From positions 1-64,000 of the forward strand of contig BJUU01000001.1 in the NCBI GenBank assembly GCA_007988785.1: a stretch of 64,000 bases of DNA. Reading direction: 5' to 3'. This document shows positions 39,540 to 48,405 of the stretch, in pieces. Under the pieces are notes generated by a model. The model worked only from the letters and a program-made list of their open reading frames with translations, did no database searches and was not told where the DNA came from. The translations under genes and the position numbers were made by a program. Position 1 is the stretch's first letter. Each line of letters opens with the position of its first letter. Source of the DNA: Agrococcus baldri (GTDB taxonomy: Bacteria > Actinomycetota > Actinomycetes > Actinomycetales > Microbacteriaceae).

Positions 39540-40229
39540 ATGTGCGGACGCTACGTCATGGCCACCCCGGCGAGCGACCTGGTCGCCCTGTTCGAGATCG
39601 ACGAATCCGGCGCCGACCTGCCGGAGCCGAGCTGGAACATCCCGCCGACGACGACCGTGCCGATCGTGGTCGAGCCGCAGCCGCGCGACGAGACCCCGCC
39701 CATCCGCCGCCTCGAGGCAGCGCGCTGGGGCCTCGTGCCCGCGTGGGCGGACGACATCTCGGTCGGCGCCCGCGCCTTCAACGCGCGCAGCGAGACGGCG
39801 GGCGAGAAGCCGATGTTCCGCGACGGCGTGCGCGGCCGGCGCGCGCTCGTGCCGGCCGACGGCTGGTTCGAGTGGCAGCGGCAGGGCGATCAGAAGACCC
39901 CCCACTACATCCACGGCGACGCGCCCGTCTCGTTCGCGGGCCTGTACGCGTGGTGGAAGCAGCCGGACGGCACCTGGCTGCTCTCGACGACCATCCTCAC
40001 CACCGCATCCGCGGGCGCGCTCGCGCCGATCCACGAGCGCATGCCGCTCGTGGTCGCACCGGCGATGCGGGATGCGTGGCTCGACCCGGGCGAGGACGGC
40101 GAGGCCGCGCTCGAGGCCGTGGTCGCCGAGGCGGCTGAGGCGGTCGCCGGCCTGTCGATGCACGTCGTCGACGGCCGGGTGGGCAACGTGCGCGAGACGG
40201 GCCCTGAGCTCGTCGCCCCGGTCGGCTAG
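39540..40229 (+). CDS. SRAP-domain abasic-site protein (YedK/HMCES family)
   Basis: Protects single-stranded abasic sites by forming a thiazolidine DNA-protein crosslink. The start MCGRY places the catalytic Cys at position 2, which fixes the ATG at 39540. WNIPPTTTVPIVV, WGLVPAWAD, NARSETAGEKPMFR, PADGWFEWQ and the IHERMP His complete the family set. It is 229 residues. It is divergent from a TetR regulator. Confidence 0.93.
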   Translation: MCGRYVMATPASDLVALFEIDESGADLPEPSWNIPPTTTVPIVVEPQPRDETPPIRRLEAARWGLVPAWADDISVGARAFNARSETAGEKPMFRDGVRGRRALVPADGWFEWQRQGDQKTPHYIHGDAPVSFAGLYAWWKQPDGTWLLSTTILTTASAGALAPIHERMPLVVAPAMRDAWLDPGEDGEAALEAVVAEAAEAVAGLSMHVVDGRVGNVRETGPELVAPVG

Positions 40230-40258
40230 GCAGACGCCGCCGGGCGACCGGCAGCCAG

Positions 40259-40264
40259 TAGGGT
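40259..40264 (+). promoter_or_regulatory. -10 box for the App1-domain gene
   Basis: TAGGGT, 31 bases before the ATG at 40296. Confidence 0.35.
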
Positions 40265-40295
40265 CGAGGAGCGTCCACGGCTCGGGAGGTCACGC

Positions 40296-41333
40296 ATGGA
40301 GGAGCTCGATCCGCTCGCGCGCATCCCCGAGCCGATCAAGCACACCGCCGCCCGCATCGAGGACTGGATCCACGAGCAGCGGGAGGCGAACGCGCTGCGC
40401 ACCGGCCGGCTGCCCGCGCTCGTCGCCTACCCCGGCTACGGCGGCGACGGCTGGGTGCGCGTGCTCGCGCGCGTGCTGCTCGTGCAGCCCGGCGCCGAGC
40501 GCAGCGTGCACTACGAGAACGTGCGCGGCTGGCGCTCGTTCACATCCATCTCGCTCAACGACGTCGACGTGACGATCGAGGCGAACGGCCAGCGGCACGT
40601 CGTGGTGGCCGACCGCGGCGGTGTCGTCGACGCGATCGTGCCCTTCCGGCTCGAGCCCGGCTGGCAGGAGGTCACCCTCTCGGTGGCCGGCTCGCTGCCG
40701 GTCGCAGCACCGGTCTTCGTGGTCGACCCGGCGACCCGCTTCGGCATCGTGAGCGACATCGACGACACCGTCATGGTCACCTCGCTCCCCCGGCCGCTGC
40801 TGGCCGCCTGGAACGCCTTCGTGCTCGACGAGCACGGCCGCCAGCCGGTGCCGGGCATGGCGGTGCTGTACGAGCGCATCGCGAGGGAGCACCCGGGCAG
40901 CCCCTTCGTCTACCTCTCCACCGGCGCGTGGAACGCGGCGCCGGCCCTCACCCGCTTCCTCTCGCGCAACCTCTACCCCGCCGGCAGCATGCTGCTGACC
41001 GACTGGGGCCCGACGCACGACCGCTTCTTCCGCTCCGGCAAGGACCACAAGCGGGAGGAGCTGCGCAGGCTCGCGCGCGAGTTCCCGCAGATCCGCTGGC
41101 TGCTGGTCGGTGACGACGGGCAGCACGACGAGGAGATCTACGGCGAGTTCGCGAACGCGCATCCCGATTCGGTGCGCGCGGTCGCGATCCGCGAGCTATC
41201 GGCGCAGGAGGCGGTGCTCGCCGGTGGCCGCAAGCACTCGGAGACGCGCTCGATGCACCCCTGGGTGTGGTCGCCGAACGGCGGCGGGCTCGCGAAGGAG
41301 CTCGGCGCGATCCCCGAGCTGCACGTGCTGTGA
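40296..41333 (+). CDS. App1/DUF2183-domain phosphatidate phosphatase-like protein
   Basis: HAD-like phosphatase of 345 residues. The N-terminal beta-rich half ends in the catalytic SDIDDTVMVT (Asp154 and Asp156 are the nucleophile pair), followed by VYLSTGAWN, LLTDWGPT and KDHKREELR, as in the yeast App1 C-terminal domain. Yeast App1 dephosphorylates phosphatidate; the bacterial substrate is unproven. The Nudix gene starts 10 bases after its stop. Confidence 0.87.
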   Translation: MEELDPLARIPEPIKHTAARIEDWIHEQREANALRTGRLPALVAYPGYGGDGWVRVLARVLLVQPGAERSVHYENVRGWRSFTSISLNDVDVTIEANGQRHVVVADRGGVVDAIVPFRLEPGWQEVTLSVAGSLPVAAPVFVVDPATRFGIVSDIDDTVMVTSLPRPLLAAWNAFVLDEHGRQPVPGMAVLYERIAREHPGSPFVYLSTGAWNAAPALTRFLSRNLYPAGSMLLTDWGPTHDRFFRSGKDHKREELRRLAREFPQIRWLLVGDDGQHDEEIYGEFANAHPDSVRAVAIRELSAQEAVLAGGRKHSETRSMHPWVWSPNGGGLAKELGAIPELHVL

Positions 41334-41343
41334 CGGCGCCGCG

Positions 41344-41745
41344 GTGACGGCCCGCGCGATCGCCATCGCGGTCATCCGCCGCGGCGACGGCGCGCTGCTG
41401 GTGACGAGCGCGGTCGAGCCCGGCAGCGACCGCATGCTCGTGCGCCCGCCCGGCGGCGGCATCGAGCCGGGCGAGACGGGGGCGGATGCGGTGGCGCGCG
41501 AACTGCAGGAGGAGCTCGGCGTCGAGGTCGCGGCCGTGGCACCGCTCGGTGTCATCGAGCACCGCGTGACCTTCGCCGCCCGCGAGCTGCACGAGCTCGT
41601 GCACGTCTTCGCCGCGGAGCTGGGGGCGGATGCGGTGCTGCCGGCGGCCACGGATGCCGGGCACCCGGTGTGGTGGCTCGAGGCAGCGCGCTTCGACGAC
41701 GCCGGCATCGAGCTCGTCCCCGCAGGACTGCTCGCGCTGCTCTGA
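41344..41745 (+). CDS. Nudix hydrolase
   Basis: The 133-residue protein carries a complete Nudix box from G38 to V60 (GX5EX7REUXEEXGU; GETGADAVARELQEELGV). The substrate, a nucleoside diphosphate linked to another group, cannot be told from sequence. The start is a GTG at 41344. Its 3' end meets the truncated AraC gene, and the region between 41746 and 41775 looks like a junction. Confidence 0.85.
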   Translation: MTARAIAIAVIRRGDGALLVTSAVEPGSDRMLVRPPGGGIEPGETGADAVARELQEELGVEVAAVAPLGVIEHRVTFAARELHELVHVFAAELGADAVLPAATDAGHPVWWLEAARFDDAGIELVPAGLLALL

Positions 41746-42648
41746 GCCGGCTCGACGCGAGGCCGGGACCGAGGCGTTGGCGTAGCCGACGCGGTGGGCG
41801 ATCGACTCGATGGTGGCGTCGGTCGTGCGCAGCAGGTCGGCGGCGAGCGCCATGCGCCAGCCCGTCAGGTAGCTCATGGGCGGTTCGCCGACGAGCTCGG
41901 CGAAGCGACGGGCGAAGGCGGCGCGCGAGCAGCCCAGCTCTCGGGCGAGCGCGTCGACGCTCCAGCCCCGATCCGGCGCCGAGTGCATCAGTCGCAGCGC
42001 TCCGCCCGCCACCGGGTCGCCCTGCGCCCGGTACCAGCCCGGCGCCTGCGCGTGCGGCTGCGCGAACCAGGCGCGCAGGGTCGCGACAAGCGCGATGTCG
42101 AGCAGCCGGTCGAGCATCACCTGCTGCGCGGGCGCCGCCCCGCCCACCTCCTCCGCGAGCATGCGCAGCACCGGCGCGTGCGCGGCCGCCGCGGGCACGT
42201 GCACGACCGTGGGCAGCGCGCGCAGCAGCCTGCCGGTGATGTCGCCCTCCACCCGGTAGGTGCCGCTCGCGACGATCGCCGTCGCGGCCTCCCCGTCGGC
42301 TGCCGAAGCAGCGCCCTGGGCCTGCGCCGCCAGCCAGGTCTCGGTCACGTCCGATCCGTCGCGGTCGATGAGCCGGTTGTCGGGGTGCACCGCCACCTGC
42401 GGCGCTGTCGCGGGGTCGTCGGCGACCGTGTACGGCTCCGGGCCCTTGACGAGCACCACGTCCCCCTCGCGCATCCGCAGCGGCTCGCCCGCATCCGGCA
42501 CCACCCAGGCCTCGCCGCGGATCGTCGTGGCGAGGGCGAGCGCGGCGCCGTCGGCGATGCGCAGGCCCCACGGCGCCCGCAGCTCGGTGCGGCAGAAGGC
42601 CGCAGAGCGCGCGCGCACGCCCTCCAGCAGGTCGGTCAGCGGATCCAT
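41746..42648 (-). pseudogene. AraC-family regulator truncated at its 3' end
   Basis: Residues 1-170 are a cupin-like ligand domain (AraC_binding_2 type), and 225-291 hold the first AraC helix-turn-helix (WSVDALARELGCSRAAFARRF, MSYLTGWRMALAADLL, ESIAHRVGYAN). The family normally continues with FxRAFRRxxGxSP. Instead, from about 41773 the frame runs on as antisense through the Nudix and App1 genes to 40948 without a stop. None of the other frames restores the missing recognition helix, so this is a deletion junction, not a frameshift. The ATG at 42648 and a TACGAT -10 box remain intact. Confidence 0.75.
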
Positions 42649-42654
42649 GCCGAA

Positions 42655-42660
42655 ATCGTA
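42655..42660 (-). promoter_or_regulatory. -10 box for the AraC gene (leaderless)
   Basis: TACGAT on the minus strand, 6 bases before the ATG at 42648. Confidence 0.35.
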
Positions 42661-42765
42661 GACGAGCAGACATGGATCCGCGCCGTTCGGATATGGATGC
42701 GCTCACCGCGCTCGGGTTCACTCGTCGTGAGCGAGCCGCACGGGCGAGCAGAGACGAGGACGATC

Positions 42766-43644
42766 GTGTTCACCATCATCGGAGCCACCGGGCACGTCGG
42801 CGGGGCCGCCGCCGCGAACCTCCTGGATGGCGGAGCGCCGGTGCGCGTCGTGCTGCGGCGCCCGGCGTCGGCAGACGACTGGGCGGCGCGCGGCGCGCAG
42901 GTCGCCATCGCCGACCTGGCCGACACCGCGGCCCTGACCGAGGCGCTGCGAGGCAGCAGCGGCGCGTTCGTCATGCTCCCCACCGATCCCTCGGGCGGCG
43001 ACGCGCTGCACCGCGGCCTCGCGGCGTCGATCGCGACCGCGGTGGGCGCGAGCGGCGTCCCGCACGTCGTGCTGCTCTCATCCATCGGCGCCGATCTGCC
43101 GGACGGCACGGGGCCGGTCCGCTGGCTGCACGTGCTCGAGCGGGCTCTGGGCGAGACGGATGCGGTGGTCACCGCGATCCGCTCCTGGCACTTCCAGGAG
43201 AAGGTCGAGGAGATCCTCCCCGCGGTGCTCGGCGAGGGCGCGTTCCCCGTCTTCGGCGAGTCGGCGGATGTGCCGACGCCGATGATCGCGACCGTCGACA
43301 TCGGCGCAGCCGTCGCGGACGAGCTGCGCTCGGGCGCCGCACGAAGCGAGATCGTCGACCTGGACGGGCCGATCCACACCGAGCGCGAGGTCGCCGGCGT
43401 GCTCGGCGGGCTGCTGGGCCGCGAGCTGACGGTCGTGCCGATCCCGCAGGCCGGCTGGGTGGAGTCGATGACGGGTGCGGGAGTTCCGGAGCGGCTGGCG
43501 GGCGAGCTCGCGGCGCTCTACGGCGCGGGCGAGCGCGGGCTGCTGCAGGCGCGCGGCGACCGCAGCCGTCGCTGCGTCACGCCGATCGAGGTGACGCTGC
43601 GCCGGGTGCTGCAGAAGGCGTCAGCGGAGGTGGCCGGCTCGTGA
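42766..43644 (+). CDS. NmrA/NAD(P)H-binding oxidoreductase-like protein
   Basis: The 292-residue protein starts with a Rossmann motif GATGHVG (6-12), followed by VVLLSSIGAD and WLHVLERALG, typical of atypical SDR/NmrA proteins that act as redox sensors or quinone reductases. The GTG start at 42766 has GAGG upstream. It is divergent from the broken AraC gene, which may once have regulated it, and its stop overlaps the next SDR gene as GTGA. Confidence 0.85.
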   Translation: MFTIIGATGHVGGAAAANLLDGGAPVRVVLRRPASADDWAARGAQVAIADLADTAALTEALRGSSGAFVMLPTDPSGGDALHRGLAASIATAVGASGVPHVVLLSSIGADLPDGTGPVRWLHVLERALGETDAVVTAIRSWHFQEKVEEILPAVLGEGAFPVFGESADVPTPMIATVDIGAAVADELRSGAARSEIVDLDGPIHTEREVAGVLGGLLGRELTVVPIPQAGWVESMTGAGVPERLAGELAALYGAGERGLLQARGDRSRRCVTPIEVTLRRVLQKASAEVAGS

Positions 43645-44567
43645 CCGTGATCGTGATGACGGGCGGTAGCTCGGGCTTCGGCGCGATGGCCGCCGCGCGG
43701 CTCGCCGCCGCCGGCAGCACCCTGCTCGTCGGTGCGCGCTCCAGGCCGATCCCGGCGGGCGAGCCGATCCCCCTCGAGCTCGCGCGGCTCGCCTCCGTGC
43801 ACGCGTTCGCGGCCGTGGTCGGGCGGCGGCTCGACGCCGCCCGGCCCGGCGGCGCGCCGATCGATGTGCTCGTGCTCAACGCCGGGATCGTGCTGCCGGA
43901 TGCGGCGCAGCGCACGGATGACGGGTTCGAGACGGCGTTCGCCGTCAACCATCTGGCACCCTTCCTGCTGCTCCAGCTGCTGCGGCCGCGGCTGGCCGAG
44001 TCGGCGGTCGTCGTGCTCACCACGAGCGGCACCCACGACCCGGCGACACGGGCCGGGCTCACGCCGCCGCGCCATGCCGACGCGGCCCGGCTCGCGCATC
44101 CGCAGCTCGATCCCGGCTGCGAGCAACATTCCCGCGAGGCAGGCGAGCACGCGTACACGGCAGCGAAGCTGTGCGTGGTATTGACCGCGCTGGCGCTGTC
44201 GCGCCGGTTCGAGGCCGAGGGCGCCGGGCGGCGCGCGATCGCCTTCGAGCCCGGCCAGGTCTTCGGCACCGGGCTCGCGCGGCAGATGCCGCCGGCCATG
44301 CGGCTGGCGTGGCGCGTGCTCGGCTCGCGCACGCTCGGCTGGCTGCCGCGCACGATCAGCAGCACGCGCAACAGCCCTGCGGCCGCCGGGCGCGCCCTCG
44401 CCTCGCTCGCCGAGTCGGGGGCATCGCACGGCGCGAGCGGCTACGCGGCGCTGCGACGGGGACGCCTCAGCTGGCCGCAGCCGTCCGAGCTGGCGTGGGA
44501 TGCCGAGACCGGCGAGGCCCTCTGGCGCGACAGCGCGGCACTGCTCGGGATCACCGCGCCCGCCTGA
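43641..44567 (+). CDS. Short-chain dehydrogenase/reductase
   Basis: The 308-residue SDR has TGGSSGFG (7-14) as cofactor motif, NAGIV at about 77 and the active-site YTAAK (HAYTAAKLC). The chain is longer than a basic SDR, with an extra C-terminal region after the active site. The substrate is unknown. It forms a two-gene unit with the preceding NmrA-like gene. Confidence 0.85.
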   Translation: MTVIVMTGGSSGFGAMAAARLAAAGSTLLVGARSRPIPAGEPIPLELARLASVHAFAAVVGRRLDAARPGGAPIDVLVLNAGIVLPDAAQRTDDGFETAFAVNHLAPFLLLQLLRPRLAESAVVVLTTSGTHDPATRAGLTPPRHADAARLAHPQLDPGCEQHSREAGEHAYTAAKLCVVLTALALSRRFEAEGAGRRAIAFEPGQVFGTGLARQMPPAMRLAWRVLGSRTLGWLPRTISSTRNSPAAAGRALASLAESGASHGASGYAALRRGRLSWPQPSELAWDAETGEALWRDSAALLGITAPA

Positions 44568-44576
44568 CCCTGCACG

Positions 44577-45191
44577 CTAGCGGGCGAGCACCTCGCCGGC
44601 GCGGCCGGAGGCGCGCACCCAGCCGCCGGACTCGGTGACGCGCACGGGGTCGTCGCCGAGGAACCGCATGGCGACGAGCGCCGCCGCCTGGCCGGCGGTC
44701 AGCCCACTCGGGTGCACGCTGCGCGACCACACGGCGCGCTCGGCCCTGCGACGCACCGCCTCGCCGGGCGAGCGCGGCAGGGCCGCCTCGACATCCGACG
44801 CGGCCTGCGTCGCGAGCTCGCGCACGAGCTCGGTGTCGACGTCGCCGGTGTGCGCCCAGCCGCCGCGCGGCGGCGAGACGGCCGCCCACGCGGGGCGACC
44901 CACGGCATCCGGCACCTCGACGTCGGCGCCCTGCCTGAGCGCATCGCGCAGTCCCGGCAGCGCCACCACGCCGTCGAACCGGGCGGGCTCGCGCATGCGC
45001 GCGGCGCGCGCCACGAGCACGGTCGGCCCGGTGTCGAGCAGGCCGGAGGAGGCGGTCATCGGCGTCGTCAGCAGCGCCACCTCGCCGTCGGCCGCGAGCC
45101 GCACGGTGCCGTCGCCGAAGACCGCTGCCCGATCGAGCAGCAGCACGAGGTCGGCGCGGGCGCGCTCGTCGAGGGCGAGGATGGCGTGCAT
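44577..45191 (-). CDS. Conserved hypothetical protein beside tesB
   Basis: The 204-residue protein has no signal peptide or membrane helix. Visible features are a Leu-rich start (LALDERARADLVLLLDRA), repeated Ala/Arg/Val beta-like stretches and a C-terminal VRRRAERAVWSRSV. I do not recognise a family. It shares an overlapping divergent promoter with tesB. Confidence 0.6.
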   Translation of the reverse strand: MHAILALDERARADLVLLLDRAAVFGDGTVRLAADGEVALLTTPMTASSGLLDTGPTVLVARAARMREPARFDGVVALPGLRDALRQGADVEVPDAVGRPAWAAVSPPRGGWAHTGDVDTELVRELATQAASDVEAALPRSPGEAVRRRAERAVWSRSVHPSGLTAGQAAALVAMRFLGDDPVRVTESGGWVRASGRAGEVLAR

Positions 45192-45199
45192 GTGCTCTC

Positions 45200-45206
45200 T
45201 AGACTA
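45200..45206. promoter_or_regulatory. Overlapping divergent -10 boxes (45191 gene / tesB)
   Basis: TAGACT on the plus strand (45200-45205) and TAGTCT on the minus strand (45206-45201) share five positions. The minus-strand ATG is 9 bases beyond its box; the tesB mRNA would have a leader of about 40 bases with GAGAGGA. Confidence 0.45.
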
Positions 45207-45250
45207 GAGCGGCCCCGCCCGGGGTCCCGCACCCTCCCGAGAGGACCGGC

Positions 45251-46132
45251 ATGACCGAGAGCATCCGCATCCTGCTGGACACGCTGACGCTGACCGACAC
45301 CGGCGCGCGCACCGATGAGGACATCTTCACCGGGCGCAGCCACCCCATGCCGCACGGCCGCGTCTTCGGCGGCCAGGTGATGGCGCAGGCCGTGGTCGCG
45401 GCGCAGCGCACGGTCGACGCGGATCGGCACATCCACTCGGTGCACGGCTACTTCGTGCGGCCCGGCGACGTCGAGCAGCCGATCACCTTCGCGGTCGAGC
45501 GCATCCACGACGGCCGCTCGTTCTCGACCCGGCGCGTGCAGGCGTACCAGCACGGCAAGCCGATCATGTCGATGATCTCCTCGTTCCAGGATCTCGACGG
45601 CGGGCCGTCCTCGCAGCACGCCATGCCGCAGGGGCTGCCGCGCCCCGAGGAGCTGCCGAGCTCCGACGAGCTGCTCGCCGCCTACGCCGACCACCCGCAG
45701 GCGCGCGCCGTGATCTCCCGCCCCTTCGACATCCGCCACGTCGAGGGGCCGGTCTTCCTGCCGGACCCGGCACGGCGGCGCGACGGCAAGCAGCACGTGT
45801 GGATCAGGGCGAAGAGCCGCCTCCCCGACGACGACGCGCTGCACCGGGCCGCGCTCGCATACCTCTCCGACTACGCGATGCTCGAGCCGATCGTGCGCAT
45901 GCACGGCGCCTCGTGGACGACGCCCGGCCTGAAGGCCGCGAGCCTCGACCACGCGCTGTGGTGGCACCGGCCCGCGCGGGTCGACGAGTGGCTGCTGCTC
46001 GAGCTCGAGACCAGCTCGTCGGGCGGCGGGCGCGGCCTGGGGCACGGCTACGTCTACGCCGCCGACGGCACGCACGTCGCGACGGTGGCGCAGGAGGGCA
46101 TGGTGCGGGTTCCCGAGGGCGCGGGGCAGTGA
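45251..46132 (+). CDS. tesB: Acyl-CoA thioesterase II (TesB family)
   Basis: Double hot-dog thioesterase of 293 residues that hydrolyses acyl-CoA. FGGQVMAQAVVAAQRTV, HSVHGYFVRPGD and the second-half SLDHALWWHRP with catalytic Asp are the family landmarks; AYLSDYAML is also conserved. The GNAT gene follows with a GTGA overlap. Confidence 0.94.
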   Translation: MTESIRILLDTLTLTDTGARTDEDIFTGRSHPMPHGRVFGGQVMAQAVVAAQRTVDADRHIHSVHGYFVRPGDVEQPITFAVERIHDGRSFSTRRVQAYQHGKPIMSMISSFQDLDGGPSSQHAMPQGLPRPEELPSSDELLAAYADHPQARAVISRPFDIRHVEGPVFLPDPARRRDGKQHVWIRAKSRLPDDDALHRAALAYLSDYAMLEPIVRMHGASWTTPGLKAASLDHALWWHRPARVDEWLLLELETSSSGGGRGLGHGYVYAADGTHVATVAQEGMVRVPEGAGQ

Positions 46133-46710
46133 CGATCACGCCCATCGAGCCCGCCGAGGCGATGCGGACGATGCGCGCCGCCCTGCCGCTGCGCACCGAG
46201 CGGCTCGTGCTGCGCACGATCGTGCCCGCCGACCTGGATGCCGTGCGGGCCTACCGCAACGCGCCCGGCCAGCGGCGCTGGACCTACACGCGCGACCAGA
46301 CCGAGGCAGAGCTCATGGCGTGGACCGCCGGCGGTGCGCCCGTCTTCCTGCGCGACGGCGACGCCGTGCAGCTGGGCATCGAGCAGGACGGCGCGCTCGT
46401 CGGCGACCTCATGGTGCGCATCACGAGCCTCGCGAACCGGCAGGCGGAGCTGGGCTGGATGATCGCGAAGGATGCGCAGGGCAGGGGCATCGCCACGGAG
46501 GCGGCGCAGGCGGCGCTCGAGCTGTGCTTCGCCCTCGGCGCGCACCGCGTGACGGCGCAGCTCGACGAGCAGAACGTCGCCTCGCGCCGGGTGTGCGAGC
46601 GCATCGGCATGACCCTCGAGGGGCGCTTCGTCGACGACGAGGTCAATCCCGCCACCGGCGAGCTCGGCACCTCGCTGTTCATGGCGATCCGTCGGAGCGC
46701 GCAGCTCTGA
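46129..46710 (+). CDS. GNAT-family N-acetyltransferase
   Basis: The 193-residue protein has the RimJ/RimL-like start LRTERLVLRTIVPADLDAVRAY and the acetyl-CoA loop [19 protein letters not shown], ending NVASRRVCERIGM. The acceptor is unknown; RimJ-like members modify protein N-termini or small amines. The GTG start overlaps tesB. A triple-hairpin repeat follows the stop. Confidence 0.88.
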   Translation: MTITPIEPAEAMRTMRAALPLRTERLVLRTIVPADLDAVRAYRNAPGQRRWTYTRDQTEAELMAWTAGGAPVFLRDGDAVQLGIEQDGALVGDLMVRITSLANRQAELGWMIAKDAQGRGIATEAAQAALELCFALGAHRVTAQLDEQNVASRRVCERIGMTLEGRFVDDEVNPATGELGTSLFMAIRRSAQL

Positions 46711-46826
46711 GGCGGCGGCCCGAAAGGGCCGCCACTCTGAGCTCCAGCCGGGACCCCGGCCCGAGACGGGCCGGGGCGCTGGCGTCGCGGCGGCGGCCCG
46801 AAAGGGCCGCCACTCTGAGCTCCAGC
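46711..46826. repeat. Triple-hairpin REP-like element with direct repeats
   Basis: A unit of about 38 bases occurs twice (46711-46747 and 46789-46826). Each copy holds an 8-bp GGCGGCCC/GGGCCGCC stem closed by a GAAA tetraloop (46714-46733 and 46792-46811). Between them lies a 10-bp stem with an AGA loop (46754-46763 with 46767-46776). It separates the convergent GNAT and mmsA genes and probably terminates both. Confidence 0.7.
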
Positions 46827-46829
46827 GCG

Positions 46830-48359
46830 CTAGTCGTGCTGCGGGAAGCCCAGGTTCAGGCCGCCGTGGCTCGGGTCGAGCCAGCGGCTCGTCACGACCT
46901 TCTCGCGCGTGTAGAACTCGAACGCGTGCTTGCCGTAGGCCTTGCCCTGGCCGAAGATCGAGCGCTTCCAGCCTCCGAAGGAGTGGTAGCCGACCGGCAC
47001 CGGGATCGGCACGTTGATGCCGACCATGCCCACCTGCACCTCGTTCTGGAAGCGCCGTGCGGCGCCGCCGTCGTTCGTGAAGATGGCCGTGCCGTTGCCG
47101 TAGGGGTTGCCGTTGATGAGCTCGAGCCCCTCCTCATAGCTCGACACCCGCACGATCGAGAGCACCGGCCCGAAGATCTCCTCCTTGTACGCCGAGGAGT
47201 CGGTCGGCACCCTGTCGATGAGCGTCGGCTTCAGCCAGAAGCCGTTCGGGTCGCCGTCGACCTCCGGATCCCTGCCGTCCACGACCAGCTCTGCCCCGTC
47301 ATCCGCCGCCGTCTGGATGTAGCCGGCGACCTTGTCGCGGTGCTGGCCCGTGATGAGCGGCCCCATGTCGTTGTCGCGCGTGCCGTCGCCGGTGCGGATG
47401 GCGACCATCTTCTCCCTGATCTTCGCGGCGAGCTCGTCGGCGATCGAGTCGACCGCCACGACCACCGAGATCGCCATGCAGCGCTCGCCCGCCGAGCCGA
47501 AGCCGGCGTTCACCGCGGCGTCGGCGGTGACGTCGAGATCGGCGTCGGGCAGCACCAGCATGTGGTTCTTCGCACCGCCGAGCGCCTGCACGCGCTTGCC
47601 GTGCTTCGAGCCCGTCTCGTAGACGTACTCGGCGATCGGCGTCGAGCCGACGAAGGAGATCGCCTGCACGTCCGGGTGGGTCAGCAGCGTGTCGACCGCC
47701 TCCTTGTCGCCGTGCACGACCGAGAGCACGCCGTCGGGCAGGCCGGCCTCCTTGAACAGCTCGGCGATGAAGACGGCGGCGGAGGGATCCTTCTCGCTCG
47801 GCTTGATGATGACGGTGTTGCCGGCGGCGAGCGCCACCGGCGCGAACCACAGCGGGATCATGGCCGGGAAGTTGAAGGGGCTGATGATGCCCACGACCCC
47901 GAGCGGCTGTCGCAGGGAGTAGACGTCGACGCCGGTGGAGGCGTTCTCGGAGTACTCGCCCTTGGTGAGCAGCGGGAACGCGGTCGCGAGCTCTGCCACC
48001 TCGATGCCGCGGGCGATCTCGCCCAGCGCATCCGAGTGCACCTTGCCGTGCTCGCGGGTGACGATCGAGGCGAGCTCGTCCTTGCGCTGCACGATGAGCT
48101 CGCGGAAGCGGAACATGATCGCCTGGCGCTTCGCGATCGAGAGGTCGCGCCAGGCGGGGTACGCGGCCGTCGCGGTGGCGATCGCCTCCCCCACCTCGTC
48201 GGCGCTGGCCAGCCCGACCTGCGACACCACGCGGCCGAGCGCCGGGTTGTAGACCGGTGCGGTGCGGCCCCGCCCCTCGCGGCGCGCGCCCGAGATCCAG
48301 TGCGGGATCGCGGTCGGCTCGGTGGTCTGCTCGGTGGTCTCGACGACGGTGTCGGTCAT
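46830..48359 (-). CDS. mmsA: Methylmalonate-semialdehyde dehydrogenase (CoA-acylating)
   Basis: Aldehyde dehydrogenase-superfamily enzyme converting methylmalonate or malonate semialdehyde to propionyl- or acetyl-CoA in valine and inositol breakdown. The catalytic Cys294 lies in SAGERCMAIS, a motif that marks this CoA-dependent branch; the same branch shows VPVGYHSFGGWKRSIFG near the end. Other features are ISPFNFPAMIPLW and LGGAKNHMLVLPDADLD. It is 509 residues. The ATG has GAGGAGGAG upstream and a TAGGCT -10 box. No mmsB or iol genes are in the window. Confidence 0.92.
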   Translation of the reverse strand: MTDTVVETTEQTTEPTAIPHWISGARREGRGRTAPVYNPALGRVVSQVGLASADEVGEAIATATAAYPAWRDLSIAKRQAIMFRFRELIVQRKDELASIVTREHGKVHSDALGEIARGIEVAELATAFPLLTKGEYSENASTGVDVYSLRQPLGVVGIISPFNFPAMIPLWFAPVALAAGNTVIIKPSEKDPSAAVFIAELFKEAGLPDGVLSVVHGDKEAVDTLLTHPDVQAISFVGSTPIAEYVYETGSKHGKRVQALGGAKNHMLVLPDADLDVTADAAVNAGFGSAGERCMAISVVVAVDSIADELAAKIREKMVAIRTGDGTRDNDMGPLITGQHRDKVAGYIQTAADDGAELVVDGRDPEVDGDPNGFWLKPTLIDRVPTDSSAYKEEIFGPVLSIVRVSSYEEGLELINGNPYGNGTAIFTNDGGAARRFQNEVQVGMVGINVPIPVPVGYHSFGGWKRSIFGQGKAYGKHAFEFYTREKVVTSRWLDPSHGGLNLGFPQHD

Positions 48360-48399
48360 GGTGGAGCTCCTCCTCGAGGGGTGGCGTCGTTGCCGATCC

Positions 48400-48405
48400 A
48401 GCCTA
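48400..48405 (-). promoter_or_regulatory. -10 box for mmsA
   Basis: TAGGCT on the minus strand, 40 bases before the mmsA ATG and overlapping the end of the thioesterase gene. Confidence 0.4.

Noticed and set aside
40948-41745. C-terminal extension of the AraC protein to 566 residues
   Set aside because: This part is antisense to App1 and Nudix genes and shows no AraC homology; treated as run-on of a truncated gene.
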